From assembly GCA_029532415.1 (NCBI GenBank), contig JAQOTA010000053.1, positions 6,510,001-6,574,000 of the forward strand: DNA of 64,000 bases, read 5' to 3'. This stretch comes from Marasmius tenuissimus. Its lineage: Eukaryota; Basidiomycota; Agaricomycetes; Agaricales; Marasmiaceae. The stretch's first letter is position 1, and every line of letters starts with the position of its first letter. Under the pieces are notes generated by a model that did no database searches, was not told the origin of the DNA, and worked only from the letters and a program-made list of their open reading frames with translations. Position numbers and translations under genes: made by a program. Of this stretch, positions 34,011 to 46,526 are shown one piece after another.

Positions 34011-35520
34011 GCCTCACATATATAGGACGTTGACCACGCACCCCGTTGTTTCCTTTCTCATCTCCGTCACTCGATCATGCTCTCTCACTTCTTTCAGGCT
34101 ACCAGGAATACGAGAATCAGTCGCAAGAGTATCTTTCAGCATGTCGAAGGGGATATAGTTCACAATTGTACGAATTGTCCAGAGTGGGACAAAGATCGAA
34201 TGGTAATTGTGGAGATTTTGAGGCACTAGCCGTGCACTGAATGTATATCCCTTTAGCCCAGGCAGAATTGGTTTTTGAGGTACTTGAGCGCCAACTTTTG
34301 TACCGAGGGCTGATTTCGTCAGAGGAGTTGGAAATAGTGCTTTAGACAGCGTCGACGGCTGAAAACAGCAGAATGGGGGAAAGGATTAAGGTTGTCAGAA
34401 GATTCCATACAACTACAATCTTCCCCGACGACAGCCGGGCGGTCACTGAGGTCACATTGGAGCTAAAATAAATTGGAGACAGGGATACCACACGACTTGT
34501 GAGTGCAGGTTGAGTTTATCGTAGTCTTCAGAGTGGTCATAACACATCTCAGTTCTGGAATGAACTCTATCAGGCATTCACCTTGTCTAATAAGGTCTTA
34601 GGTGAGGTTCAATTCGATACGAATCTTTGGATTTTGGTTGAACGCGAAGTGTAGATCACCGTGGCTTGCACAGACGCTGGGATTGGTGATGTCAGAAGTA
34701 CCGACCTTCATCCTACACGAAGGTCAGGAGAGTTTAGTAGCGGAGCTGATTGCATGGCTCACTGTTCAATACTAGAGCTGGCCAGTAGCAGCGAAATATG
34801 GGCTCGATATTTCGATGACCTAATACAGTATATTCCTACCTTTTATGGACAGATGTAAGTTGACCGTTTTGTATCGTGCGTTGAGCCTTTGCTGAAGGGT
34901 CACAGAAAACCGCATTCGAAGCACTCCGCGCTGATGAAACACTCACATTTACGGCGAGTAGACGACTATGAATGTTGAGTCAGCTAGAAATAGCATGATA
35001 GGTGTCAAGGTGGCCTGACGACTGGACGTTCAGTCCAAGAACCAGCTATTGGCATTATGACGTCGCTTCCGCTGCCATCAGAGAACGGGTGGATGGAGGT
35101 ATTTCTCGTTCATCAATATCACCTCCCCAAGGCGCGCAACCCCGGCTCAATACCGATGACATCGCCACCTACTTCGAGAAGACGTTCGGTGATGTTTTGT
35201 ACTTGTATGCGTCATTGGGCATCGTATGCACAAGAAGCCTACCAGATTACGCATCCCACGGTTTTTTAACATTGGGGCCGTCGTCCCATGCAGCGGAGGA
35301 ACTGTCGCCCACTTCCCTTCCACTCCATCCGCTGAATGGCATTGTGTAAGTCCATGTCCCAATATTGAAGCCAGGGAATTGTACAGTACCCATCTAGTCT
35401 CGAATACGCATACATCACAGGTGATCCTCTTGGTTTCACTGATCTTCCTCTCATCAAAGAGAGTTCGCCGGTGACTTCCATATCGGAGCGGCGAGTCTGA
35501 TTCAGAGGGCCAGCTGGATC
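34011..35520 (+). pseudogene. Family B, full-span decayed copy
   Basis: Promoter box CGCCTCACATATATAGGAC at about 34011. Exon 1 34077-34202 is open (MLSHFFQATRNTRISRKSIF). Exon 2 begins after CCCTTTAG with PRQNWFL but soon runs into changes and stops. Exons 3-6 are recognisable only in patches (GTGTAGATCACCGTGG at about 34647; GAGCTGGCCAGTAGC at about 34774). Exon 7 from 35002 is open for 115 codons (DDWTFSPRTSYWHYDV, RLNTDDIATYFEKTFGDV). After GTAAGTCC at about 35346 a late-exon-like part with GTGATCCTC follows at 35421. Too broken to be functional. Confidence 0.65.
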
Positions 35521-38500
35521 GCCCGAAGGGTCTAAAATGTTAATTTATAGTGACATGATGGTGGCATTGAAGACAGCGACGACAATAGTGATGATGTCGA
35601 CAAGACAACATTGGCATTGTTCATGATGTGGCAATTTCGCCAGATGTAATTGGCGATAATAGTCGAGAATGTTCTAAGAAGCCCAAGAGTAGTTATACAC
35701 GTAGTATCTTGTTGATTGAACGGTAAAAAGATTGGGCTATTGGGTCAATGTGTGGCTCACCGCTAAACAAGCCCTGCTAAAGAGAGCTTCTCGCCTGTTG
35801 ATATCGGTGTCAATGCCGGTGTCAGTGGCGTTCCTTGCGTTGGTGGTTGCCAATCTTGAACTCGATCTTGGTCTTGGGCTCTTGGACTTCTAACTATCAT
35901 TCTTTTGATCTCTCTGTTTATGACCGAACATTGTACTTGACTCAAAATATGTGTATGCATTCGGAATTGGCGATATGAATCCGACAAAGATTTCTGAAAT
36001 CTCGGGAACATACAGAATGGTTTAAACCATTGCTGATCTGAACTGAGTCCCCCTGGCTCCTTCTGAGTTGCCGGGGTCTGGATTCGTTCAAGGGCTTCGT
36101 TTAGAACGTGCCGTACATGCACATTTACTTACCTTGCGTACATTTTCACGTACCTCACTCACGTTCACTCACGCTCATAGCCTCAGATGCACTTATTGAT
36201 GGCTTTGACTTTGATGAGTACCGAGTGACTGCGAAAGCCACTCATTCCTCGACCGGCAACTCTTCTGTGCAACCAGGCTTGATGAGAGATTTGGAGGAGG
36301 TTGTGGTCTTGGACAGTCCCCTGTTCCACATTACAGACTCGGATCACTTAGCAGGTGACCGTCGTAGAAAAGGCTGCAAAGACGATCATCAGTGCAACTG
36401 CTTGACCCACGTGTCTTTATTGTGGGGAAGGCCGCTGCAAGCCTACAACGCACTCAGAAGTTTTCAACGCCAAGAAGTCAATATCATCGGATTTATCGTA
36501 GCTTGGTACACTAGGTGAGGCAGATATTCAAGTTATTGAGTGAATGTGGCTTTGTCTCCTGGCTTCCGGAAAGTGTGGCTATGCTCTGCCATCAATTCAC
36601 GTAGCTCTTATCAAAGTGCCAAATTCATGTACATTCACGTACCGATTCACGTACCTCACGTACCGCGAAATGTACCGTGAATTGAAATCCATACTTTGGG
36701 TAGCTGATCATACGATTCTTTGGCTTAGGAACGAGTCCCGGCTTTTGGGAACTCCAGTATTGAAGAGACGAGTATGTACCTTCTCTGTGGTTTTCTCTAT
36801 CAGGCCTCCAGGCCATCCACCTGTCCGAGTCGCATTAGCTGAGTTCGGAACGATCCTCATCCGTGATACTCACCATCGCTCAAACAGCACACCAGCCCCA
36901 GATCCAGTGGTATGAAACACGGACGAGATTCATACCATTGACTTTCGTTCTTCTGGGGTAGCATCTCTGCGTGGGAGCTGAAGTTCGACTAGAGTTCCAA
37001 TGTCCTCAAAATCTCAGGTGGTATAATCAGTTAACGGTGATACGCTCATTGAACGAATGACATTGCGGAGAAATCATGGATACCCTCCTATCATCGCTGG
37101 ACCTGGCTATTGGCGACTTATCCCAGTCTATCTCAACCGTGAATTCTGTATACTCGCGGGATTCCACAGCTTCATCATTTCCCACCACGACGAGTAGTGA
37201 CAATCCATTGCTTGCTTGCTCTTTATCGGTGTACTTAACCTCTTAAAGCTTCTCTCTGGGGCTTTGAGTTTCGTGAGACGCAACCAACGTACAGAAATAT
37301 CAGCCAGCTGCCAAACCCGTCTAACATATAGTACAGATATAGGAAATCGATTGTGATAAGGCATATGAATGATTCCACGGAATCCCCCAGCGAAAATTGG
37401 TCGAACATTGTCCACTTCCCGTTTCTGTATATCGATGGATGTTCTACCTCCGTGTCCTTCTAGCCCCTCCTCGTAGCTCCCGGATTACAGAAGCCGTCGT
37501 CGACCTAGAAAGAAGCTCAAGATCGTGTTTGTGAATGTGAGCGGGATAGTGCTACCGTAGCATACGTTGGACTGTCTATTCCTTTGCGCCTGGTTTTCGC
37601 CGCGCGTAAACTGACTCACTCGGTCGAAAGACGTAAGCGATAGGTAGCGAGATTACGAGTAGGAGTAATAAATGTACCGTTTCTTACTTTGAGGTGGATC
37701 AGATCTCCGGACGACACGATTTCTTCTATTTGCTTCGCATAAGCTTGTGAGTATTTGTCCATTCGGTCGAGACTTTATCAATAGAGGGGATAAACTGATA
37801 CAAGCGGAAACATCTTTTCCGTTTCTAACTGTGGGGCCTTGGGCTGATTAGGAAACGATATTGCTGGAAAAGGGAGGTGTGATTGTTTGACGGACTCTGT
37901 ATCCTTGTCGAACGGCTCCACCATTCTTAAAAACGTTCAGGCGTATATCGAACAGAGGGAAATGTGTAGTATCCCACCTCATACCAACTCGGGAAACCCG
38001 TTGTTGCAAGAGTATAGGCTAGGGCACATGATAGCTAAGAGAGAGAAAAACATTGATTGCGTATTCTGAAGGACTAGCACCCCTGCCTTCATATCGTACT
38101 CTCGAATCGTTGTGAGTAGGCCGACTATCTAGGCGCCTGTATCTTGTGAGCTGATCAACAGCAACGTGGGGTTTCGGGAAGAGTTGCTTGATTCTGACGG
38201 AGAAAATCAGTGTTCTGTTCCGTTGCATTATCTCGGAAGCGCTCCCAGGGGTCCCCGTAATCTCATACATCTGCTCCGTCATTCTGGAATGACTTGGCAT
38301 CATAGACGATAGCTTATGAATAGCACAGCTCGTCTATATCCGGTCTACAGAGATGGTCAACATGAGATGAACACATGAACCCGGTGGCTCTCGTAGTAAC
38401 CGTCATGATAACTCCACAGTGGTGTCCTGGCTTGACGAACAAAAGATGGATTTATCCCTTCCATCGTCATCCACTGGTTCGGGAGCGCCTTCTTCGTAGA

Positions 38501-38616
38501 AAGCTCCAATGAGAATAAAATAACCATGATTAAGGTGCTATAAGGAGGTGTTATCGGCAAATAATACCTTCATATTTTGCCCCCTCCCCCGTACCAAGCT
38601 TTCTGGGATTGAAACT
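35521..38616. other. 3.1 kb without a supported gene
   Basis: A minus-strand frame 35763-36122 ends QGTPLTPALTPISTGEKLSL and a plus-strand frame near 36190-36350 reads DALIDGFDFDEYRV. Both could be exons but cannot be joined to anything. Short ACGTACC/TCACGTAC repeats occur at 36110-36175 and 36625-36680. The sixth intron-like module begins at 36772 (GTATGTACCTTCTCTG). No further elements were seen. Confidence 0.35.
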
Positions 38617-40213
38617 ATGGGTAGTTCTTATGATTATTCCGAGTTTTTCTCATTGACACATGTCGTGGTATACCCGATTGCTACATTTTCCGCAAGTTCA
38701 ACGCAGCTTGTCATCTCAAAATTACTGAGCCGACATTCCAGGTCATGTTCTTTGCATACGGTGAGCCAATTAAACCATGAATGATCACGTCAAATCCCGG
38801 GGGGGCTGATTGTATACTAAAGAGGTTTATGTTCTACTGTGTATTTTGTGTGTAAACGTCCTCACGAACTTCTGGCACAATTTCATGGAGCGGCCAACGC
38901 CACACGGGCTATATCTCTGGTCGGCCGTGCTACTGTTCGCAACCGGAACAGTCATCGTTTTGTTCACGCATGATGTGGTCCGCGAAATGGCTTTGATATT
39001 CACTGCTCTGAAGACTGGGGATGACACAGGTTTCCATAACTTTTGTTTATGTCGGCAACGAAGACCGCCTACATGTCGCGGAAATGTATATTTATCCTCT
39101 TTTACCTTGCCTTGAGTTGGTTCTGATTGATTCCAAGAGCAACCTATTTTATTTCAAGTGTCATCTGCAAGTGAGTAAGCTGGTGTGTATATACGGAAAA
39201 GTCTTCATTTGAGTTTTTTTTTTCTAGTTGTCTTGCAGATTTGATGCTAGTTACGATAAATTTCTACCGATTCCCATCCTTTGGCTAATAAAACTATTCT
39301 TCCTACAGGTGCACGGATGCTACGCAGTCTGGAATTGCAACAGACGCGTTGGGATTCTGTTTGTGCTCACCGTGATGATCAACGGTAAATGTCTAGCCCA
39401 TCATGGTTCCTAAACTTGCCACAGCTAAATGAGTCATTAGTGGTAGGCTTTATAGCAATTATATTCATAGCTATCGGATCAACTGATTCGGGGAAGGCTG
39501 GCTGGAAACTCTTTGTTCACGGGGACATTATCGGAGAAGCCTACAACGCCACTTCTGAGGGAGCGAACCTCTTGGTTACGTCGCTTACTGGTGAGCAACA
39601 CGTTGGTACTATAGGATTTGTCTCATAAACTTTTCTCAAGCGTCAAGGATATGGCGGCTTTCTAGGGAAACAAGGGAGTCCAATGGCAGAGGTGCCCAGA
39701 GATTTTACTGGAGGATTGTTGCCAGCATGTATGTTTCTGTGCTCCGATTCAGTTCGGGACTAACTTGAAATATCTCAAAGACTCGAGTCTGATTTTTTGT
39801 ACCCCATAATCAGCTTCGTGGCAATCGCTCTGCCGGAAAGCGCCAGCGAGATAGGCCTCTCGATTGACTTGGACCCGACAGTACCATTGATCGCGGTGGG
39901 CATCTCCTGGCATGAGATTTCAATCGAACGGCTCAACGATTGACCCTTGTAGGGAATTGCCCCCGCACTCATGATTGTTCGATGTCGAGTGCTCGTTAGT
40001 AGGCAGAGTCCCAGCGCCCCAGAAGTGGGGGGCCTCTCTACGTTACAGTTTAACTCGAACGCCGGATTGGGGTCGACTTCCACTCAAACTGATTCTCCAG
40101 CACAGAATGTTGAAATCCAATTCAAGTCTCCAGCCCAGTTGAAGGTTTCAAGGGATATGATAGTCCTTGCGATGGGGAAAAGGGCCCGAATGCACGTCTT
40201 AGCGGCTTACTGA
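38617..40213 (+). CDS. Multi-pass membrane protein of a mushroom family, 334 aa, 10 exons
   Basis: Exons: 38617-38667, 38742-38760, 38823-39029, 39138-39170, 39239-39249, 39309-39384, 39447-39590, 39641-39728, 39781-39895, 39953-40213. The sum is 1005 bases, in frame throughout, stop at 40211. Motifs: MGSSYDYSEFFSL start, VMFFAYEVYVLLCILCVNVL and LYLWSAVLLFATGTVIVLF helices, VHGCYAVWNCNRRVGILFVL, EGANLLVTSLTASRIWRLSR, ILESDFLYPII and IAGIAPALMIVRCRVL, then a Ser/Gln-rich cytosolic tail. The 'ILES..YP' and 'GIAP.L..VR' boxes are, to my knowledge, shared by a large family of unnamed seven-helix proteins in Agaricomycetes. The 11-base exon 5 and the weak donor after exon 3 (GTTTCC) are the doubtful points; LMLVTINF can be read across the proposed exon 5 donor. 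Function unknown. Confidence 0.78.
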
Positions 40214-42230
40214 GAGTGATTTGAGCAATTCCGAGATGTGATGATTCCCATCGACCCAATGGTTAAGGTTTCCCTCTATTTACACCCTCCATTTTTTCTT
40301 GACGATGTAATTCTATGTATCTATCCACGCTCGGTAAATACCCAAGTGCGGCGCCTCTTGAGCTCTGTGTTAGCACTCGTTGTGAAGATAACTATTACCG
40401 AGTGCCATAAAGATACAATTGGTAGCAAAGGGATTTTTGGGCTCGAGTAGGTCTTTAGCCCCGTCATTCGGAATGGGAAGTGAGTCATAGTTGAAACATA
40501 TCTACTACTAGGATAGTCGGTCTCTTCCATCAACTCAGTTGTCCCCAAGAACTAGAACATTGAAGGGGTTCCCCTCGTATAAAAACAGCAACATACATAA
40601 CACAGTAGGCCCACGTCATCCAATTCTGGGCGTAACCTTCAGTACCACACATCCGATATCACTGGTGCTAGGTATTGACACTGCGAAAGGGTGAGCATCA
40701 AGGTGTACTATCAAGTGAGCGTAGGCGTGTGGAGAAAAATTGAACCATCGAGGCTGGGCTTGCCTCAACCACGTCATCATGCGCCCTAGTAATGAGTATG
40801 TTGTAGCGGGCTCCCAGCTTCTTCCAGGTAATGACAGACTGGCTGGTTGAATCGGCCTTGATTTACGCTCAGCAACACAATTGAATGGTATGCGACTCGG
40901 TTGACCCAATTGTGACTAGAGTCACATCTAATGTACAGCATTCGAGCTTGTGTAGACGACGTGGTCGGATAAAAGTTGAAAGAGGACGAATGACAGGTAA
41001 GTGCAATAATCTCGGAGGTTCATACGCACCCTGCCTAACACATCCTGATTGGCGCTTTCTGTAGTGGGAGTCCAGTGCTCTCTCAGATCTGTGAGATTAG
41101 TTTCTTACTCAACCTCACGTTAAATGTACTACAGGAATCCCATGGTTCGAGCAAAGAGACTCACCGACTCATGTCTTAGTTCGGGACCCATGTGTTATCC
41201 GAGCAATGACGCATCGCCTTGCTTGGGGATTAGCGTGACGGCTCGACGCTGTGGTGGGTTTGATTCCTTTGGTTTATTCCCGAATATTCTATCTCCATCC
41301 TTTTGTTCTTGTTTTTGGTCATTAGGCCGTAAAAATCTTCTCCCTTCAGCGTATCATATGCTTGACTGACGAAACTCCTACTAGATGTTTCGAGGTCCAC
41401 GGCCGCACTAAAGAAACAATAATTCATACCAAGGCAACCTCTCGAGATAGCAACATACCTCATGGCCTCATCTTCCGCGCCCTATGTCATCTAGCCTATT
41501 TTCCCCGAGCCAAATCAAACAGCCCTTCTTGTTCTTTGGTTTTACTTTTTTTTTTTTTTTGAATTTGATGGCGAGTATGGCAGGCATTGGCCCTAGGCTC
41601 TGTTCAAAATCTCTCGGCCGTTGAGACTCTAGATATAAAGGCTTGAAGAGACGAACTGATCGATGCGGCACGAGAGGGGGGTTCAAATACTCACGTACCC
41701 TTCTCACTGTGGTTTTCCTGAACAGCCATGTTGGATCCACTACTGATCAGTCGTTTTGCGGTCGTTCCTTTTTGAAAACACCCTCCAGAAATCGGTCGTG
41801 ATCCACTGATCCACAGATGTGGGCTTGATTCGGGGCGGCGAACAGGCTCTGATATTGAATAACCTCAGGTGACCATACTTCCTGTTCGTCATTGCCACAC
41901 TAGATTCCACGCATCTATCAGAACCGACTACAGCATGTTTGATGAGGAATAGGCAGATTTTTGGTGCACACTCCCATCTTCTCTAACATTGACTCAACGC
42001 GAAGGATAAGGCTGGAACCAGTGGCTTGAGGTCTCGGAATTAAGAGCCATCTCGTCAAATCTTTGTATCGGTGGTAGATGAGATTCTTCGTAGGATGATG
42101 GACTGTATGATCGTACACAAAGTCCATGCTAGATCCTTATACGGAAACAATCAGATTGGGAATGATTCGAGAACTTTCTTTGGCGACTTTTATCGGCGCT
42201 AATAGCGCGGAGACAACGAGGCAGGGGTGC
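40214..42230. other. 2 kb with dispersed repeat modules, no gene
   Basis: 40688-40740 resembles 19356-19420. 41650-41745 carries the seventh intron-like module in decayed form (ACGTACCCTTCTCACTG, then CTACTGATCAG). A T14-T15 run lies near 41549. The rest is unassigned 5' flank of the family B copy at 42308. Confidence 0.4.
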
Positions 42231-42307
42231 CAAAAGCCTCACATATACAGGACAGTGACTACACGCCCCGTTGCTTCCCTTTTCCCTCTCACCTCCATCA
42301 CACGACC
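42231..42307 (+). promoter_or_regulatory. Family B core promoter and leader
   Basis: GCCTCACATATACAGGAC (TATA-like) lies about 65-70 bases before the ATG, followed by a pyrimidine-rich leader with CACGCCCCGTTGCTTCCC. The same box recurs at about 9163, 11155, 34011, 55064 and 61990, usually with the same leader. Confidence 0.6.
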
Positions 42308-44481
42308 ATGCTCTCTCACTTCTTTCAAGGCGCCAGAAATACGAAAATCGGCCGCAAGAGTGTTTTTCAGCATGTTGAAGGGAACGTGATCAACACTTCT
42401 ATCAATTGCGCAAATTGTCGAGGGTGGGAGGAAGATCAAGTCATGGTACGCACGGGGATTCTTAAGCGGTGGCCATACGTTGAATATATCCCCTGTAGCC
42501 CAGGCAAAACCGGTTCTTGGAAGTACTCGAGGGTCATGTCTTCTATCAGGAGCTGACTTCGTCAAAGGAGGTGGAGATCGTGATTAGAACATCCCCAACG
42601 GCAGGTATTGAGACAGGAACAAGAGTAACGGTTGTGAAAAAGGTCCATACGGCGACAATTTACCCGAACAATGACTGTCCAGTAACCGCAGTCACATATG
42701 AGCCAAAAGAGGGAGACAGGAATACCACACAACTGGTGAGTGTGAGTTGAGCTTTTGTGTTGAGCATAGTTGTGATTAATGACAACCAGTTGTGGGAGGA
42801 GCTCTATCACACACACTCGGCTCACAGGTGAGGTTCAGGCCGGAGGGAGGACTTGGCTGAAGATAGAGCATAGGTCACCGTGGCTCATTCAGATGCTGGG
42901 TTTGGTGAGGTCAACTGTACCAGGATTTGTGTTCCATGGAGGTAAGGAGGATTGTTGCCATCCCAGTTCCACGAGCTTACTGCGTAGGGAGGCTAGAGCT
43001 GGCCAATGGAAAAGAGTTCCTGAATCAATATCCCAAAGGTGGAATAGTACGTCTCTACCTTGCGCAGACACGGGTATGTTCACCATCTCATACCGAGTGT
43101 CAAGTCTTAGCTAAATGTGTCTTTAGAGCTTCGCAATGAAAGAGCTACGTGCTGATAAAACACGGCCGTTTCCAGTGAGCAGACTACGAACCTTGACTTA
43201 GCTAAAAATAGCACGACAGGTGTCGGGGTGGTTATGGGACTGGACGTTCAACACCAAAACCAACTCTTGGCAGTATGACGTAGTTGCCGCTTCCAGCGAA
43301 GTTTTGGAGATGTTTGGTGATTATACACCACTTCCACTTCCCCGAGGTACCCAACCCCGACTCGATGCCACCGCCATCGCCACCTACTTTGAGAAGACGC
43401 TCGGTGATGCTTTGTACTTGTACACGTCATCGGGTTGCACATACGGAACTTACCTGTCAAGTCGTGTCTCCCATAATCTGTTGACATTTGGCTCCGTTCT
43501 CGAATGGGAAAAGGGGATCATTGCCCACTTCCCTTCCACTCTAACCCCTGAATGGCACTTTGAGGATCGCGGCCAGCTCAGCGCAAAATACTCCACCAAA
43601 GGTGTGCCCAAGCCCCATCCGTCCATTCCCTTGCTGATTGAAACAGTCCCCGAACGACATCAACTCCGCGCAGCCTATCTCATCCAGTATCCCTCGGCTA
43701 AAAAATTTGAAACATGTAAGTGCTAGTCCAACATCAATTTTCATTAAGATCTTCACCTCTTTGTGATATCCACATCCAGATATGATTGACGAGATAGGGT
43801 TTACTCTCGTTGGCAACTTCTCCTCTGCCCCCACATCCGCGTACCTCTTTGTTCCACCTCTCCACAAAGAGTACATTAGATGTACTGTACACGCCATCCC
43901 CTCCCCAGTTCCATATACTCCTGGGCTTCTGATCCCGAAGGGAAGGAGAAGATCCTAAAGGAGGACTGGGACAGGTACTCAATACCCACGCTAGAAGTCT
44001 TGACACAATTGGGATCCCACTGGATTCATGATGAGTATCAGATGGTTCAAAAGCATTTGATCGGGAAGAACTACGGTTCGAACGGGAAGAAATACGCTCA
44101 AGATCACGGCTATCCAGAGCTGATAATGGGTACGTATCCGCCACTTCTTGTTTACTTATGTACCTAACCTTTTCCTTATAGGCGACCCCCATGTGAGGAG
44201 GATGGAAGAGCACAGAGATTCAGATTCGGGCAAATCTTCCTGTTCAGGATCTCATCTCACGTCCCCATCAACATTTTCACTTGTTGATATACCTCCCGAC
44301 TATGAAGACACACGTGGAGAGCGACCTTCTATCACTTCTCGTTTGTGCGGAGGGTTGGGGCTCCGGACCAATACCAATGGTGCGATTAAGACTTGAAAAT
44401 ATCTTGAGCGTTTCCTGATGGGTGGTTTTTTCAATAGTTGACACGTCGACCGTAAACTCAAAGAGCCAGATCGACGACCGG

Positions 44482-44625
44482 TGTAGTGGGGGTTGCCAGG
44501 GGATGTCTTCATAGTTTAGCCTTGTTTAGCCAGATAGACACACGCAGATACCGCATGTATTCGAGATCAAGATATACCACATAGGTTCCATTCATCTCTG
44601 TTCATTCTCAGTCTGCACTACTCCA
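44482..44625 (+). repeat. Ty3 element 5' LTR
   Basis: TGTAGTGGGGGTTGCC at the start, CTGCACTACTCCA at the end. Differs from the 3' LTR at G/C (position 14) and T/G (position 27). The sequence after it, TCTTGGTGACGAGAGC, is the likely primer-binding site region. Confidence 0.9.
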
Positions 44626-44699
44626 TCTTGGTGACGAGAGCGCGAGTCGAATCACCCACGAACGAACAAACGAACTAGAATCCGAAACACGCACCAGAA

Positions 44700-46401
44700 T
44701 CCGAACCGAATCACTCAGCAGCAATAGGCACTCGAAGGAAACAGCAGTCAGCACGACCGCGCGGAGCGGACGGTAGATTCATCGCAACAACATCTGCACC
44801 AGCACCAGTTACAGAACCCAGCACTGAACTCTCATTTTCATCATCATTATCCACGTTATCCTCAGTATCATTTCCTTCGACTACACAGGAAGGCGAATTA
44901 CCAGACGAACACACGCCGGAAACACGCGACGTATCAGCACCTACCGCATCGTGGCTGAACCAAGCAGCACTCAGAAGAGGATTGGACTACACATCAGTAT
45001 CAGCACCACCGTCGAGACCACCCTCAACGAGACCAGAAACCCCTTGGATTACAAGACCACCTACACCCAACACGTTGACCAAGCCCGAGCCACAGCTAGA
45101 CACTGAGCCAGCAGCAGCAAAACCAGTGGCAATGGCAATGAACATGAGCATGCCATCGTGGGGAGGAGAAGTAGGAGAGGAACTTAGCTCGAAGAATTTC
45201 TTGAAGAGAGCGGAAGGGTGGCTGATGCAAACGCAGAAGAGTGAGACTGACTACACGAAGTTGGTGAAGTTGTTCTACAAGGACGGGAGTCGGGCAGAGA
45301 AGTGGCATGAGGAATTGGCGAAAGGAGAGAAGGAGAAGGGCTGGGAGCACTTTAGCCAGTTGCTGGTACAGGCGTTTCCATCGAGGGAGACGGCGAAGAA
45401 GAAAGCGACAGACTATATCAGAGAGCTGCATGCACTGCGACTAGAAATGGAAGGGTTAGATGTCAAAAACAAAGAGAAGAATCAGTGGCCGCATCAGAAA
45501 TTCGCCGACGACCTATGGGAACTCAGCGTGGCAGGAGGCATTGCGAACACGGCATCCGACATATACAGTGTCCACAAAGAGCTACCCTCACCTCAATTAT
45601 ACAGTCATTGGTCAATGACGAAGCAGACAATTGGAAGACATTCACGGAGGAGTTGAAGGGGATAGACATTAAGGTTATTAAGGAGAAGTTGAGGACGGCG
45701 AAAGCTATAGAGGAGCTGAAAGTAGGCCAGACGGCACTACAGGCACCAGGCACGCCTACCACACGACTTGCAAATGCGTTCAGTAACATTCGAATCGGAC
45801 AGGCCCCAGCACAGCCGAGGTACGGGAACCCAGGCAACAGGACTCCCGCAGCAGATCCGTTCACGTTGAACGCTGGCGGTCGAGGAACCCTATTCCAAGG
45901 AGTTCGGTATCAACAGCCACAGCGCAGATCACGTACCAGCAGTCACAACAACAACCTCTCTACCAGCAGCCTCTACGACGATCCCAGCTCACTGATGCCC
46001 AGAAGGAGATGCTCAAGGCAAATGTCAACCGCTACGAGCAGAAACCAAATACGCCGGAGGGTATGACTCTGTGGAGACAAGATCTGCTCGCATTCACCAA
46101 CCAGTGGGGTCGAGCCCCACCAAACGAGAACATGGTGTGGCCGATAGCCCCGGGAACGCAGCGAGCAGGCTCAGGAGAATGCTTTGCGTGCGCAGGTCCA
46201 AGTCACGGGAGAAATGTCCAGTGCCAGTTGAGCACAACGATTGGGGAGCAGGAGCGGAACTATAGGAAGTTCGTGCAGGGAACAGTGGGGGCATTCCAAA
46301 GACCAGTTGCAGCGAGAGTGTATGCAGTGGAAGCGGTGAACAATGTCGAATGGATACTCGCGGGGTACAGCCAGGGAAACGGGGAAGGATCGACGGACTA
46401 G
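44700..46401 (+). pseudogene. Ty3 gag (capsid and zinc knuckle), frameshifted
   Basis: An acidic Ser/Thr/Pro-rich N-terminal part is open from about 44679 without an ATG; the first in-frame ATGs are near 45132. The capsid-like core FLKRAEGWLMQTQ..FYKDGSRAEKWHEEL is typical of fungal Ty3 gag. A frameshift near 45590 (after VHKELPS) moves to TSIIQSLVNDEADNWKTF, and another near 45920 leads to QKEMLKANVNRYEQ. The zinc knuckle CFACAGPSHGRNVQC (Cx2Cx4Hx5C) lies near 46175-46220. Stop TAG at 46399. It would form the virus-like particle shell. One-base indels at both shifts prevent a single reading. Confidence 0.8.
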
Positions 46402-46526
46402 GCGGCGGCCGCGCGATCCTGACAACGGACTCTTTCTTGAACACTCAGACTCGCAATGTTATGCATGTACAGCCTGACAACGATAATATTATCAACGTGT
46501 TTCCTGTTCAACAAGTCTGAAGCCGT

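Noticed and set aside
36100..36680. ACGTACC repeats as a telomere-like or centromere repeat
   Set aside because: Only a few irregular copies in two short clusters; not an array.
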